Shown here: positions 45,549 to 53,318 of the stretch, piece after piece | Numbering within the stretch: the stretch's first letter is position 1 | Layout of the letters: every line of letters starts with the position of its first letter | Source: CAVXFL01 sp963761015 | GTDB lineage: Bacteria; Pseudomonadota; Alphaproteobacteria; Acetobacterales; Acetobacteraceae | Assembly (NCBI GenBank): GCA_963761015.1 | Contig: CAVXFL010000022.1 | Span: 62,001 to 126,000, forward strand | DNA length: 64,000 bases | Direction: 5' to 3' | Position numbers and translations under genes: made by a program | The notes under the pieces: model-generated | Seen by the model: only the letters and a program-made list of their open reading frames with translations | What the model was told of the DNA's origin: nothing | Databases searched by the model: none

Positions 45549-45953
45549 ATGGCTGAAGGCTACAGCAGAACCACGCGTGGCATCCGGGTCAGCGTGCGCT
45601 CGTTCTTCCTGGAGGACCAGTCGCAGCCGGAGGAGAGCCACTTCTTCTGGGCCTACAAGGTGAAGATCGAAAACAACGGGCGGGAGGCCGTGCAACTGCT
45701 GCGGCGCACCTGGCACATCATCGACGCGCGCGGCCGTACCCAGCACGTGCACGGCGCTGGTGTGCTGGGCGAGCAGCCCGTGCTGGAGCCGGGCGAGGCG
45801 TTCGAATATACCTCCGGCACCCCGCTCGACACGGCGTCTGGGTTTATGAGTGGCGCCTACCATATGATGGTGGCGTCCTCCGGCGAGAGCTTCGACGTCG
45901 TGATCCCGGCTTTCAGCCTCGACAGCCCACATCAGGATCGTCGCATCCACTGA
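45549..45953 (+). CDS. apaG: Co2+/Mg2+ efflux protein ApaG
   Basis: 134 residues from ATG 45549: MAEGYSRTTRGIRVSVRSFF, then HFFWAYKVKIENNGREAVQL and LLRRTWHIIDARGRTQHVHG. The conserved GEQPVLEPGEAFEYTSGTPL and SGAYHMM are also present. It is a fibronectin-type beta-sandwich domain. The name comes from an E. coli mutant phenotype; biochemical function is unclear. Normal length. The folE gene follows on the same strand, 42 bases later. Confidence 0.93.
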   Translation: MAEGYSRTTRGIRVSVRSFFLEDQSQPEESHFFWAYKVKIENNGREAVQLLRRTWHIIDARGRTQHVHGAGVLGEQPVLEPGEAFEYTSGTPLDTASGFMSGAYHMMVASSGESFDVVIPAFSLDSPHQDRRIH

Positions 45954-45994
45954 CCGCATCCCGCTCCGCGGCACGCTCGCCGCCGGGGCGAGCG

Positions 45995-46678
45995 ATGGCG
46001 CGCGAACCAGGAGCCCGAGGCGTGGCCCAGAGACAACAGGACATGGGAAAGACCCGAGAGCCCGATGCCGATCCTGCGCGCGCGCCGGCCGGGCGGCCGA
46101 CGCGGGCGGACGCGGAGGATGCCGTGCGCGTGCTGCTGCGCTGGGCGGGCGACGACCCGGAGCGCGAAGGGCTGGAAGATACACCGTCCCGTGTGGCGCG
46201 GGCCTACGAGGAATTCTTCGCCGGCTACGCAGTGGACCCGGTCGGTCTGCTCGAACGCACCTTCGCGGAAGTCGACGGCTACGACGAAATCGTGCTGCTG
46301 CGCGACATCCGCGTCGAGAGCCACTGCGAGCACCACATCCTGCCGATCGTCGGACGGGCCCATGTCGCCTATCTGCCGGACCGGCGCGTGGTCGGCATCA
46401 GCAAGCTCGCGCGTGTCGTCGAGGCCTATGCCAAGCGGCTGCAAATTCAGGAGAAGATGACGGCGCAGATCGCGAACACGATCGCCGAGGTGCTACAGCC
46501 GCGCGGGACGGCGGTGATCATCGAGGCGGTGCATCAGTGCATGACCACGCGCGGCGTCCACAAACCGGGCGTCACGATGGTCACCAGCCGAATGCTGGGC
46601 GCCTTCCGCGAGGACCCGAGCACGCGGCGCGAATTGCTGGCGATGATCCGCGGTCCGGTGCCTCGCGAGGAGGGCTGA
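45995..46678 (+). CDS. folE: GTP cyclohydrolase I
   Basis: Converts GTP to 7,8-dihydroneopterin triphosphate, first step of folate and queuosine synthesis. 227 residues. The zinc site and active site are intact: RVESHCEHHILPIVGRAHVA, GISKLARVVEAYAKRLQIQE, and AVHQCMTTRGVHKPG with the second zinc cysteine. The N-terminal 35 residues from ATG 45995 are variable; ATG 46043 (MGKTREPDAD) is an alternative start. Downstream, the 3' end is overlapped on the opposite strand by the frame of the repeat-rich secreted protein. Confidence 0.94.
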   Translation: MAREPGARGVAQRQQDMGKTREPDADPARAPAGRPTRADAEDAVRVLLRWAGDDPEREGLEDTPSRVARAYEEFFAGYAVDPVGLLERTFAEVDGYDEIVLLRDIRVESHCEHHILPIVGRAHVAYLPDRRVVGISKLARVVEAYAKRLQIQEKMTAQIANTIAEVLQPRGTAVIIEAVHQCMTTRGVHKPGVTMVTSRMLGAFREDPSTRRELLAMIRGPVPREEG

Positions 46679-47138
46679 AAGCCGCGGCGTTCAGCGCCGA
46701 CGGCGCTGCTGGTGCTGTCCGCGCCCGTGTTGTCAGGGCGCCCGCGGTGCCCACCGACATGTCCGCGGACACCAATGCGGCCACCAACCCCGATACGCCC
46801 GCCCACGCCGACGCCGATGCGCGGACCGACCACCCTGGGACCGACCACGCGGGACCGACCACGCGTGGACCGACCACGCGCGGACCGATCACGCGTGGAC
46901 CGACGACAACCGGGGGCCGGACCACCACCGGCGGGCGCACGACGACCGGCGGACGCACGACGACCGGCGGGCGCACGAAGACGCGCCCCCGGCGCCAATG
47001 GCCGGGAATCCACCCGCCGTAAGGGCCGTAATGGCCAGGAATCCAGACAGCGGCGTGCGCGGCTGAACCGAGGCCGAGTGTCATCAATGCAGCGATCGCC
47101 AGGGCCAGCGACCAGCGCCGGCTTTGCGCGAATGACAT
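46581..47138 (-). CDS. secreted protein with VNTR-like RPPVVV and VGPRV repeats, 3' end uncertain
   Basis: From ATG 47138 (GGAAGGAAT upstream) a signal peptide MSFAQSRRWSLALAIAALMT to AAHA is followed by VWIPGHYGPYGGWIPGHWRR, a YXWV-like unit. Then come four RPPVVV repeats (18-base DNA units around 46920-46990) and GPRVIGPRVVGPRVVGP units (15-base units around 46830-46915). The frame then breaks down into AWSVPGWSVRASASAW and overlaps folE to 46581. The neighbouring frame instead continues the pattern (RVVGPRVVGPRIGVGVGGRI), so a frameshift in the repeat near 46850 is likely and the real C terminus differs. Function unknown. Confidence 0.55.
   Translation of the reverse strand: MSFAQSRRWSLALAIAALMTLGLGSAAHAAVWIPGHYGPYGGWIPGHWRRGRVFVRPPVVVRPPVVVRPPVVVRPPVVVGPRVIGPRVVGPRVVGPAWSVPGWSVRASASAWAGVSGLVAALVSADMSVGTAGALTTRARTAPAAPSALNAAAFSPPREAPDRGSSPAIRAACSGPRGRRPAFGW
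46830..46990. repeat. tandem coding repeats (15- and 18-base units)
   Basis: ACGACCGGCGGGCGCACG-type 18-base units (four copies) and ACCACGCGTGGACCG-type 15-base units lie end to end inside the repeat-rich secreted protein gene. Such arrays slip during replication and are easily misassembled, which may explain the frame change near 46850. Confidence 0.65.
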
Positions 47139-47246
47139 TTGTATTCCTTCCGGGTCTATTCTGGACAGCCGCCCGGCTGACATGGTTACGCGGCTGGAAA
47201 TTGGAACGAGCTGCCGGCAAAATCCTTGCGAGAATGCGGCGTTCCG

Positions 47247-48839
47247 TCAAGCGTCGATGAGAATACCCGGATTCAGGAGCAACTTCGGGTCGAGCGCGCG
47301 CTTCGCGGCCTTCAGTGCAACCGCGAACAGTTCCGGGCGCTCGCGGTCGTACCAGGGACGATGGTCGCGTCCGACGGCGTGATGATGCGTAATGGTGCCG
47401 CCGGCCGCGATAAGCGCGTCGCCCGCCGCCGTTTTGATGGCGCGCCACTGTTCCAGCAGGCGTCCGTGATCCCCGAGCGCGTGGAAGGAAAAATACGGGG
47501 CCGGTCCGTCCGGATAGGCGTGCGTGAAGCGGCACGTCACCTGGCCAGGGCGGCCGGTCGCCTCGCGGATCGCCGTTTCGGTGGCGCTCTTCACGGAGTC
47601 GTGAAAGGACTCGAACCGCTCCCAGGTGATCGCGGTCTCGAACGTGTCCGCGATGATGCCGCGCGGCACCATGCGTTCGCGTCCGTAGGGCATGCGGATG
47701 AAGGCGGTGCGCCAGCGTTCGGCCGCGCCCTCGCGGTGCGCGTCGGCTTGGGCACTTTCCGCCGTGCCGCCGTGATCGGCGCAGCATTCCAGCGCGCGGG
47801 TCAACCAGGCGTCGAGCGGATGGTCCCCGGACTCGAAGCCGAGCACCATGATCGCCACGCTGCCGTCGGCCGCGCCGGTGTTGAACGCCTCGTTCGGGTC
47901 GAGAATGCGGCAGTTGGCGGGATACAGCCCGGCCTGGAGCAGGGCACGCACGGCCCGCGCGGCGGCGAACAAGGTCGGGAACCGCAGCGCGCCGCCGGCG
48001 CGGAAGCGGGGCCGGTCCTGCAGCCGCATCCAGGCCTCGGTGATGACGCCGAGAATGCCCTCGGAGCCGATGAACAGCCGGTCCGGGCTCGGCCCGGCAC
48101 CCGAGCCCGGCAGGCGGCGCGTTTCCAGGGTGCCGGCCGGCGTGACCACGCGCAGGCTCTCGACCATGTCGTCGATGTGGGTGAGCAAGGTCGCGTAATG
48201 ACCGCCCGAGCGGGTGGCGATCCAGCCGCCCAACGTCGAATACTCGAAACTTTGCGGGAAATGGCGCAAGGTCAGCTTGTGCGGGCGTAGCTGCGCCTCC
48301 AGCGCCGGGCCGAACACGCCGCCCTGGATGCGGGCGGCGCGGGAGACGGGATCGACCTCGAGCACCTTGTCCAGATGCCTGAGGTCGATCGTGACCGCCG
48401 CCGTGTGCCGTCCGCCTTCGAGCTTCGGCTCGACGCCCCCGACCACGGACGAGCCGCCGCCGAACGGGGTCAGCGCCGCCTCGGCGCCCCCGGCCCAGTC
48501 CATCACGGCCCGGAGTTCCGCCTCGTCGCTTGGATAGGCGACCACGTCCGGGGCGTTCGCATAGTCGCCGAGCATGCCGCGCACGGTGTCCGGATAGGAT
48601 TTGCCGAAGCTGTGCAGCGCGCGGTCGTACGGCTCCGAGGTGCAACACGCGGCGAGCGAGGCGGGCGGCTGCACGCGCGGCGCCCGCAGCGTCAGATCGG
48701 CGAGCGGCACCGGCGAGACGGTCTCGAACTGGCCGGTGCCGAACAGGGCGCGGTAACGGCCGAGCGCGAACGCTTCTTCCTCGGCGGTGAATCCCTCGCC
48801 CTCGCGCCCCCAGCCGAAATACTTGAGCCGGCCCGCCAT
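47247..48839 (-). CDS. FAD-linked oxidase (alkylglycerone-phosphate-synthase-like)
   Basis: 530 residues from ATG 48839. The PCMH-type FAD domain is clear: VVAYPSDEAELRAVMDWAGG, TPFGGGSSVVGGVEP, the glycine-rich AARIQGGVFGPALEAQLR, and HFPQSFEYSTLGGWIATRSG with GHYATLLTHIDDMV. The C-terminal domain includes WERFESFHDSVKSATETAIR, GTITHHHAVGRDHRPWYDRE and LDPKLLLNPGILIDA. The HHHxxG motif and the GGWIATRSGGH block match the AGPS-like branch. Substrate not known; many bacterial members act in 2-hydroxyacid or ether-lipid-like chemistry. Divergent from a cupin gene, start to start 81 bases. Confidence 0.88.
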   Translation of the reverse strand: MAGRLKYFGWGREGEGFTAEEEAFALGRYRALFGTGQFETVSPVPLADLTLRAPRVQPPASLAACCTSEPYDRALHSFGKSYPDTVRGMLGDYANAPDVVAYPSDEAELRAVMDWAGGAEAALTPFGGGSSVVGGVEPKLEGGRHTAAVTIDLRHLDKVLEVDPVSRAARIQGGVFGPALEAQLRPHKLTLRHFPQSFEYSTLGGWIATRSGGHYATLLTHIDDMVESLRVVTPAGTLETRRLPGSGAGPSPDRLFIGSEGILGVITEAWMRLQDRPRFRAGGALRFPTLFAAARAVRALLQAGLYPANCRILDPNEAFNTGAADGSVAIMVLGFESGDHPLDAWLTRALECCADHGGTAESAQADAHREGAAERWRTAFIRMPYGRERMVPRGIIADTFETAITWERFESFHDSVKSATETAIREATGRPGQVTCRFTHAYPDGPAPYFSFHALGDHGRLLEQWRAIKTAAGDALIAAGGTITHHHAVGRDHRPWYDRERPELFAVALKAAKRALDPKLLLNPGILIDA

Positions 48840-48920
48840 CTTGGCTCTCCTCTCGTCGCGTCGTCGCCTTGGCGGATCTGGCGCGTGGGATAGACTAGGG
48901 TCAATGCGGCGGAGGCGAGC

Positions 48921-49211
48921 ATGACACAGGCCAAGTCGGTCCAGCGTCTGGAGACCGGAACGGTGCGGGTCACGGAATGGCAGTTCGCGCCGGGCAGCGA
49001 AACCGGCCATCATCGGCACGGCTACGATTACGTCGTCGTGCCGCTGACCGGCGGAACGCTGCGCCTGGTCGACGCGGACGGCGAGCGCGACGCCACCTTG
49101 AGCCCCGGCGTGGCCTATGCGCGCGGTGCCGGCGTGGAGCACAACGTCATCAACGCTGGCGACGACTACCTCGCCTTCGTCGAAGTCGAATTGCTGGACC
49201 GGCCGGGCTGA
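48921..49211 (+). CDS. small cupin domain protein
   Basis: 96 residues, a single cupin barrel: motif 1 GSETGHHRHGYDYVVVPLTG with HxH...E-like positions, motif 2 SPGVAYARGAGVEHNVINAG with the last His. It is probably a metal-binding beta-barrel protein in the cytoplasm; no signal peptide. It is divergent from the FAD-linked oxidase and followed at 29 bases by the next gene, which suggests a small functional unit around that oxidase. Confidence 0.82.
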   Translation: MTQAKSVQRLETGTVRVTEWQFAPGSETGHHRHGYDYVVVPLTGGTLRLVDADGERDATLSPGVAYARGAGVEHNVINAGDDYLAFVEVELLDRPG

Positions 49212-49240
49212 CCGGCCGCGCCAAGCCCCAGGAGGACGCC

Positions 49241-49852
49241 ATGGCCGAACCGACCGTGTTTCCCGGAACCGTGGAGTGGTCCGGCGAGAACCCCGGCATT
49301 TCGCTCAAGCAAGCTCCGGACGGGCCGTTCACCGCGCTCGCCAGTTTCTTCCGCGTCGTGCTGTCGCCGCACGGACGCGGGCACGCGCTGGTGCTGCTGC
49401 AATCGCCGCAACAGGCCGCCCCGCCGGCCGAGCAGGCAAATCACTGCCTCACCGACAACGAGCCGTTGGCGCGCTGGCTGGTGGAGAACTTCGTCGCCCA
49501 TTTCGGCGCTTGGCGCGGATTGCCCGCCCTGAACGCGCTCGGCTACCGGCCGATCGAGCGCGTGGAGGCGGGCGGCGATCCGCGCGGCAGCTACAGCGAA
49601 ACGGTCGCGTCCGGGGACTTGACCGTGCGCCTGACCTGGCGCGGGCTCGGGGCGCCGTTCTGCTTCGTCCTGCCGCCGGACAAATCGGCGACCGGGAAGC
49701 ACCACATGCCGAGCCTGTTCGTCGGCTGCGAGGACGCGAGCATCGAGGTGAACGGCCGCGCGCTGCCCGGCAAGCCGGTGCCGCGCGAGGTTGCCGGGCA
49801 CCGGATCACCACGGCAATGCTGGCGTTTTCGGAGACGTGGATCCGCATTTAG
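49241..49852 (+). CDS. uncharacterised 203-residue protein downstream of the cupin gene
   Basis: From ATG 49241 (GGAGGACGCC upstream): MAEPTVFPGTVEWSGENPGI, then VVLSPHGRGHALVLLQSPQQ and LARWLVENFVAHFGAWRGLP. The rest includes SYSETVASGDLTVRLTWRGL, LPPDKSATGKHHMPSLFVGC and ITTAMLAFSETWIRI. No signal or membrane segment. The pattern suggests a beta-rich soluble protein, conserved in alphaproteobacteria as I recall, without assigned function. It is probably cotranscribed with the cupin gene. Confidence 0.65.
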   Translation: MAEPTVFPGTVEWSGENPGISLKQAPDGPFTALASFFRVVLSPHGRGHALVLLQSPQQAAPPAEQANHCLTDNEPLARWLVENFVAHFGAWRGLPALNALGYRPIERVEAGGDPRGSYSETVASGDLTVRLTWRGLGAPFCFVLPPDKSATGKHHMPSLFVGCEDASIEVNGRALPGKPVPREVAGHRITTAMLAFSETWIRI

Positions 49853-49905
49853 CGTCGGATCCAATGTCGCGCCGCCGCCGCCGATAAATCGACAACCGTG
49901 TCGCT

Positions 49906-50193
49906 TTAACCGCACTTCTTCAGGTCGGTGACGGCGATCCGTCCGCCGCCGGGCACCGTCGCACGCCCGCCGGCTTCCACCCGGATCGTGATCGGTTCGC
50001 CCGCGAACGCGCCCGAGGACGATTGCCCGGGCGGCTGCAAATTCCGCACGGTCACCTCCATGCACATCCGACACCGGTTGATGATGACCGCGCCCTCCAC
50101 GCCGACACAGGAATCGGCACGTGCGTCCGCGGGCAGTCCGGCAATTCCCCCGATCGTCGCCAGCGCCGCCAGAACCGGAATAAAACGCCGCAT
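49906..50193 (-). CDS. small secreted four-cysteine protein
   Basis: 95 residues from ATG 50193. Signal MRRFIPVLAALATIGGIAGL with cleavage after ADARA; mature DSCVGVEGAVIINRCRMCME then VTVRNLQPPGQSSSGAFAGE and a Gly-rich IRVEAGGRATVPGGGRIAVT ending DLKKCG. Four cysteines may form two disulfides. It looks like a small beta-domain periplasmic protein, family not recognised. Divergent from the diheme cytochrome gene, 126 bases apart. Confidence 0.65.
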   Translation of the reverse strand: MRRFIPVLAALATIGGIAGLPADARADSCVGVEGAVIINRCRMCMEVTVRNLQPPGQSSSGAFAGEPITIRVEAGGRATVPGGGRIAVTDLKKCG

Positions 50194-50319
50194 GTGAACC
50201 TCCGCCGTTTCATCGCCGCGTCGCAACAATGCAAGCTGACGTGAGCGGCGTCAATTAGTGTTGACGCGATCAGTGCCGCGTCGATACGCTACGCTCCCGG
50301 TACGGTGATCGGAGGCCCC

Positions 50320-52083
50320 ATGTCCGCTTTCAATTTTGCGACGGATGCGTTGCGTAACAGCGACATTCGCCGCGGCGGCAATGCGCCACGCTGGGTCGCG
50401 GCTCTCGTGCTGATCGCGGGCGCGATGCCGTTCGGCCATGCGGCGCGCGCCGACGCACTGCAGGATTACGCGAAGGAATGCGACGCGGCAATCGGCGCGA
50501 CGGTGCAGGATTTCAATTGCGATGCCGGAACCGAAGTGCCGGTCACGCATTTCAGCGGCGGCAAATGCGACCGGCCGAATCGTCTTAACCAGGTCTGCGA
50601 TCCGGGCAGCCATTTCCAGGTGCTCACGAACAACGCCAACGCCTACGTGGTCGGCCACTGCCGCAAGAAGGGCAACGCGGCCGGCCAGTACGGCGACATC
50701 GCGGTGATCCAGTACGGCCGAAAGAACGGCGCGACGTGTTTCTATCAGGCGCTCGGCTCGGGTCTGCCGGGCCATGTCGCCGCGCCGTCGAAGGGGCAGG
50801 GCGCATGGCCCTGGATCTCGCCGTCCGGCACGGCCGGGATCGCCTGCGCGGGCTGCCACGACAACGGCCCGTTCATCCGCTCGCCTTACCTCGCCCAGGT
50901 GACCGGCCCGAACGCGTTGCCGGGCGCCAGCGATTTCAGCTTCAACAGCAATCAGCCCTACGCGTTCGTGGGCCACGACTTCGCCAACTGGAAAGCCTAC
51001 AAGGTCGAGGTCGCGGGCAACGAGTGCATCAGTTGCCACCGGCTTGGCGTGAACAAGGTGTCGCCGGGCCGCGGCACCGCGCTGGATTTCGGCATTCGCG
51101 CGACCTCGGCCTCCGAGCCGTCGAAGAATCCGCCGTCTGCGGATTCGCCGATCTGGATGCCGCCGGTCCCGGTGCAGGTGGCGTTCAACCAGGCCCACGC
51201 GAACGCCGCCAAGGCGATTCACGACTGCGCGGCGCGGCTGAACGAGAACCCGCTGCCGAACACCGCCACTTGCCGGATCACGCAATTCGCCGGCGCCTAC
51301 GTCTCGCCGGCGCAGCCGCACTTCGCGGCGATCTGGGTGAAGCCGGGCGGCCCCGCGTTCGTCGCGCGCCACGGCCTGACCTCGGCGCAATACCAGCAGC
51401 AATTCGATCAGCTGGTCGGGCAGCAGCATTATTGCCTGACCGACGTCAGCGGCTACGAGAGCGGCGGACAGGCACTTTATGCGGCCATTTGGCAGAAGAC
51501 CAACTGCCCGAGCTTCGTCGCGCGCCACGGCCTGACGGCGCAGCAATACCAGCAGCAGTTCGACCAACTCGTCGGCCAGCAGGGCTATCGCCTGAAGCTG
51601 GTGAACGGCTACACGGTCGGCGGGCAGGATCGTTACGCCGCGATCTGGGAGAAATCGCGGGGACCGGCCTTCGTCGCCCGGCACGGCATGACCGCGCAGC
51701 AATATCAGCAGCAGTTCGATGATCTGGTCGGCCGGCAAGGCTATTGCCTGACCGACGTCAGCGGCTACGGCGACGCAAGGCAGGCGCGCTTCGCCGCGAT
51801 CTGGGAGAAGAAGTCTTGCCCGCAATTCGTCGCGCGGCACGGCCTGACCGCGCAACAGTACCAGCAGCAATTCGATCAGCTGGTCGGCCAGCAGGGCTAT
51901 CGCCTGAAATTGGTCGACGGCTACAACATCGGCGGGCAGGATTTCTATGCCGCGATTTGGGAGAAATCCCCCGGCCCCGCCTTCGTGGCGCGCCATGGCC
52001 TGACGGCGCAGGAATACCAGCAGCAATTCGATGACCTGGTCGGGCAAAAAGGCTACGGGCTGATCTGGGTCAACGCTTATTGA
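50320..52083 (+). CDS. secreted diheme cytochrome c fused to five tandem BTRD1-like repeats
   Basis: 587 residues from ATG 50320, seven bases after GGAGG; the GTG at 50305 is less likely. A signal peptide (VAALVLIAGAMPFGHAARA) ends near residue 48. Residues about 50-330 form a Cys-rich domain with two covalent heme sites, C176AGCH180 in GIACAGCHDNGPFIRSPYL and C236ISCH240 in NECISCHRLGVNK. From residue 335 there are five 52-residue repeats (starts 335, 387, 439, 491, 543; DNA period exactly 156 bases) of the form FAAIWEK..GPAFVARHGL, then TAQQYQQQFDQLVGQQGY, matching from memory the BTRD1 (PF17660) repeat. Cysteines alternate: C372/C396 and C476/C500. Exported electron-transfer or surface-binding role inferred; I know of no described protein with this architecture. 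Confidence 0.85.
   Translation: MSAFNFATDALRNSDIRRGGNAPRWVAALVLIAGAMPFGHAARADALQDYAKECDAAIGATVQDFNCDAGTEVPVTHFSGGKCDRPNRLNQVCDPGSHFQVLTNNANAYVVGHCRKKGNAAGQYGDIAVIQYGRKNGATCFYQALGSGLPGHVAAPSKGQGAWPWISPSGTAGIACAGCHDNGPFIRSPYLAQVTGPNALPGASDFSFNSNQPYAFVGHDFANWKAYKVEVAGNECISCHRLGVNKVSPGRGTALDFGIRATSASEPSKNPPSADSPIWMPPVPVQVAFNQAHANAAKAIHDCAARLNENPLPNTATCRITQFAGAYVSPAQPHFAAIWVKPGGPAFVARHGLTSAQYQQQFDQLVGQQHYCLTDVSGYESGGQALYAAIWQKTNCPSFVARHGLTAQQYQQQFDQLVGQQGYRLKLVNGYTVGGQDRYAAIWEKSRGPAFVARHGMTAQQYQQQFDDLVGRQGYCLTDVSGYGDARQARFAAIWEKKSCPQFVARHGLTAQQYQQQFDQLVGQQGYRLKLVDGYNIGGQDFYAAIWEKSPGPAFVARHGLTAQEYQQQFDDLVGQKGYGLIWVNAY
51322..52080 (+). repeat. five in-frame 156-base repeats
   Basis: Units start at 51322, 51478, 51634, 51790 and 51946, each 156 bases except the last. 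Units 1 and 3 share YCLTDVSGY and units 2 and 4 share GYRLKLV.GY, so the array grew by duplication of a two-unit, 312-base block. Confidence 0.9.
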
Positions 52084-52343
52084 TCAAGCGGCCGGAAACG
52101 GTCTCCGCCCAAACGCCGCCACGGGAGCCCCATCTCCCCTAACCCCTTCGCCCCCGAGGCCATGGTTTCGGCAGCGGCGACGCGCAGGTCGTCCAGGTCC
52201 TGGATCATGCGCGCCCGCGCCGCCTCCGACAGAAGTTCGCCGCCGAGCGCCGCCACCGCCTGGGCGAACAAATCCGAGGCGTCGCGACCGATGCGCGCCA
52301 GCAGCGCGGCGAGCACGCCGGCGTCGCGCGGGCTCACCGGCAC
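52077..52343 (-). pseudogene. 3' fragment of an unrecognised gene
   Basis: From GTG 52343 the frame reads VPVSPRDAGVLAALLARIGR, DASDLFAQAVAALGGELLSE and IQDLDDLRVAAAETMASGAK. The same frame extends upstream as TAALARAQGFDLVPVSPRD to an in-frame TAG near 52388. The open sequence therefore continues coding-like character past the start, suggesting the 5' part of a longer gene has been lost. Helical, soluble, unrecognised. The stop overlaps the diheme cytochrome stop on the other strand by a few bases. Confidence 0.4.
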
Positions 52344-52530
52344 CAGGTCGAAGCCCTGCGCGCGCGCCAGCGCCGCGGTGACCAGCTATACGCAGCCGGC
52401 GCGTGCTGGCGCATCACCGCGCGCCCCCCCGCGAACGCCGCATTCCATTTTGTTTCCCGGAACGGTTTCGCGTGACAAGCCGGCGATCCGGGCACGATAA
52501 CGCGGCGTCGGCCACAACGGAAAAGCGACG

Positions 52531-53188
52531 ATGGCGTGGATCAAGAAGTTTCTTCAGATATTCGGGGGGATGCTGTTCATCGGCATTACTGCGATGGTGA
52601 TCGCCGATCATTTCGGCGTTCTTCCCGAGCCGCCGCGGCAAACGGATGCCCAGTCCGCAGATCAGGCCGCGACCATCCCGGCGGCGGAACGCCACGCCGA
52701 GGCGCCGCAAAACGATCTCGCACCTCCCAAGGAACGCCTTTTCCTGGCGGTTCTCGCCGACTTCTCGCGCCGCTATGCGGCCGCGCCGAACGAAATGGCG
52801 CAGGGCGCATTGCGCCCCGAGCGGGCCAGGGCGCTGTGCGCGATGCTCCCCGATCGCGAAATCGTGGACTGGGTACGGAACGATCGACACCCTCTCGTCC
52901 ACCAGCGACGGCCGCGGCGTTCTGACCGTTCGGATCGCCGACAACGTGACACTCGGAACCACGAACAACGGCCTGTCCGAGGCGCTCGACCAGGATAGAA
53001 CCTTGATACCTGCCCTCTCGCCGCTGTTCCACACCGTCTCGCAACTCGCCACCGGCCAGCGGGTGCGGTTTTCCGGGCGTCTGTCGCGCGGGGATGACTG
53101 CCTGGAAGAGACCAGCATCACGGTGAGCGGCGGCATGAGCAGCCCGGAATTCCAGATGCGCTTTTCCGAAGTCCATCCGGCTCGCTGA
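52531..53188 (+). CDS. membrane-anchored uncharacterised protein, one frameshift
   Basis: From ATG 52531: MAWIKKFLQIFGGMLFIGIT with AMVIADHFGVLP is one N-terminal membrane segment. Then come a Pro/Ala linker and LAVLADFSRRYAAAPNEMAQ with RPERARALCAMLPDREIVDW. A one-base shift near 52872 leads to GTIDTLSSTSDGRGVLTVRI, LSPLFHTVSQLATGQRVRFS and GRLSRGDDCLEETSITVSGG, ending EVHPAR. The C-terminal part looks like a small beta-barrel, as in OB-type domains, facing the periplasm. About 218 residues joined. No family recognised. Confidence 0.6.
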
Positions 53189-53190
53189 CA

Positions 53191-53318
53191 TCACGCCGCC
53201 TCGGATCGCGCCAGCGGGGGCGACATTCCCTCGTAGCCGGGCGGCGTCCAGTCGAGCCCGGCCTCCGCCGCGAGCCGCCATACATCGACCCTGTGCTCGT
53301 GAGGGATTGCAATAGCGG
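53191..53318 (-). other. short coding-like remnant after the radical SAM gene
   Basis: On the minus strand one frame reads IAIPHEHRVDVWRLAAEAGL then DWTPPGYEGMSPPLARSEAA to a stop at 53191. It has coding character but no start of its own. It may be the tail of a lost gene, or the true C terminus of the radical SAM protein if a frameshift lies near 53320. Confidence 0.3.

Noticed and set aside
46534..48648. 704-codon minus-strand frame overlapping folE and the FAD-linked oxidase
   Set aside because: It runs across two genes and the repeat-rich protein in a shifted frame; only the short repeat part might be real.
51322..52083. CRISPR-like periodic repeats (156 bases)
   Set aside because: The periodicity is in frame and protein-coding, with synonymous variation.
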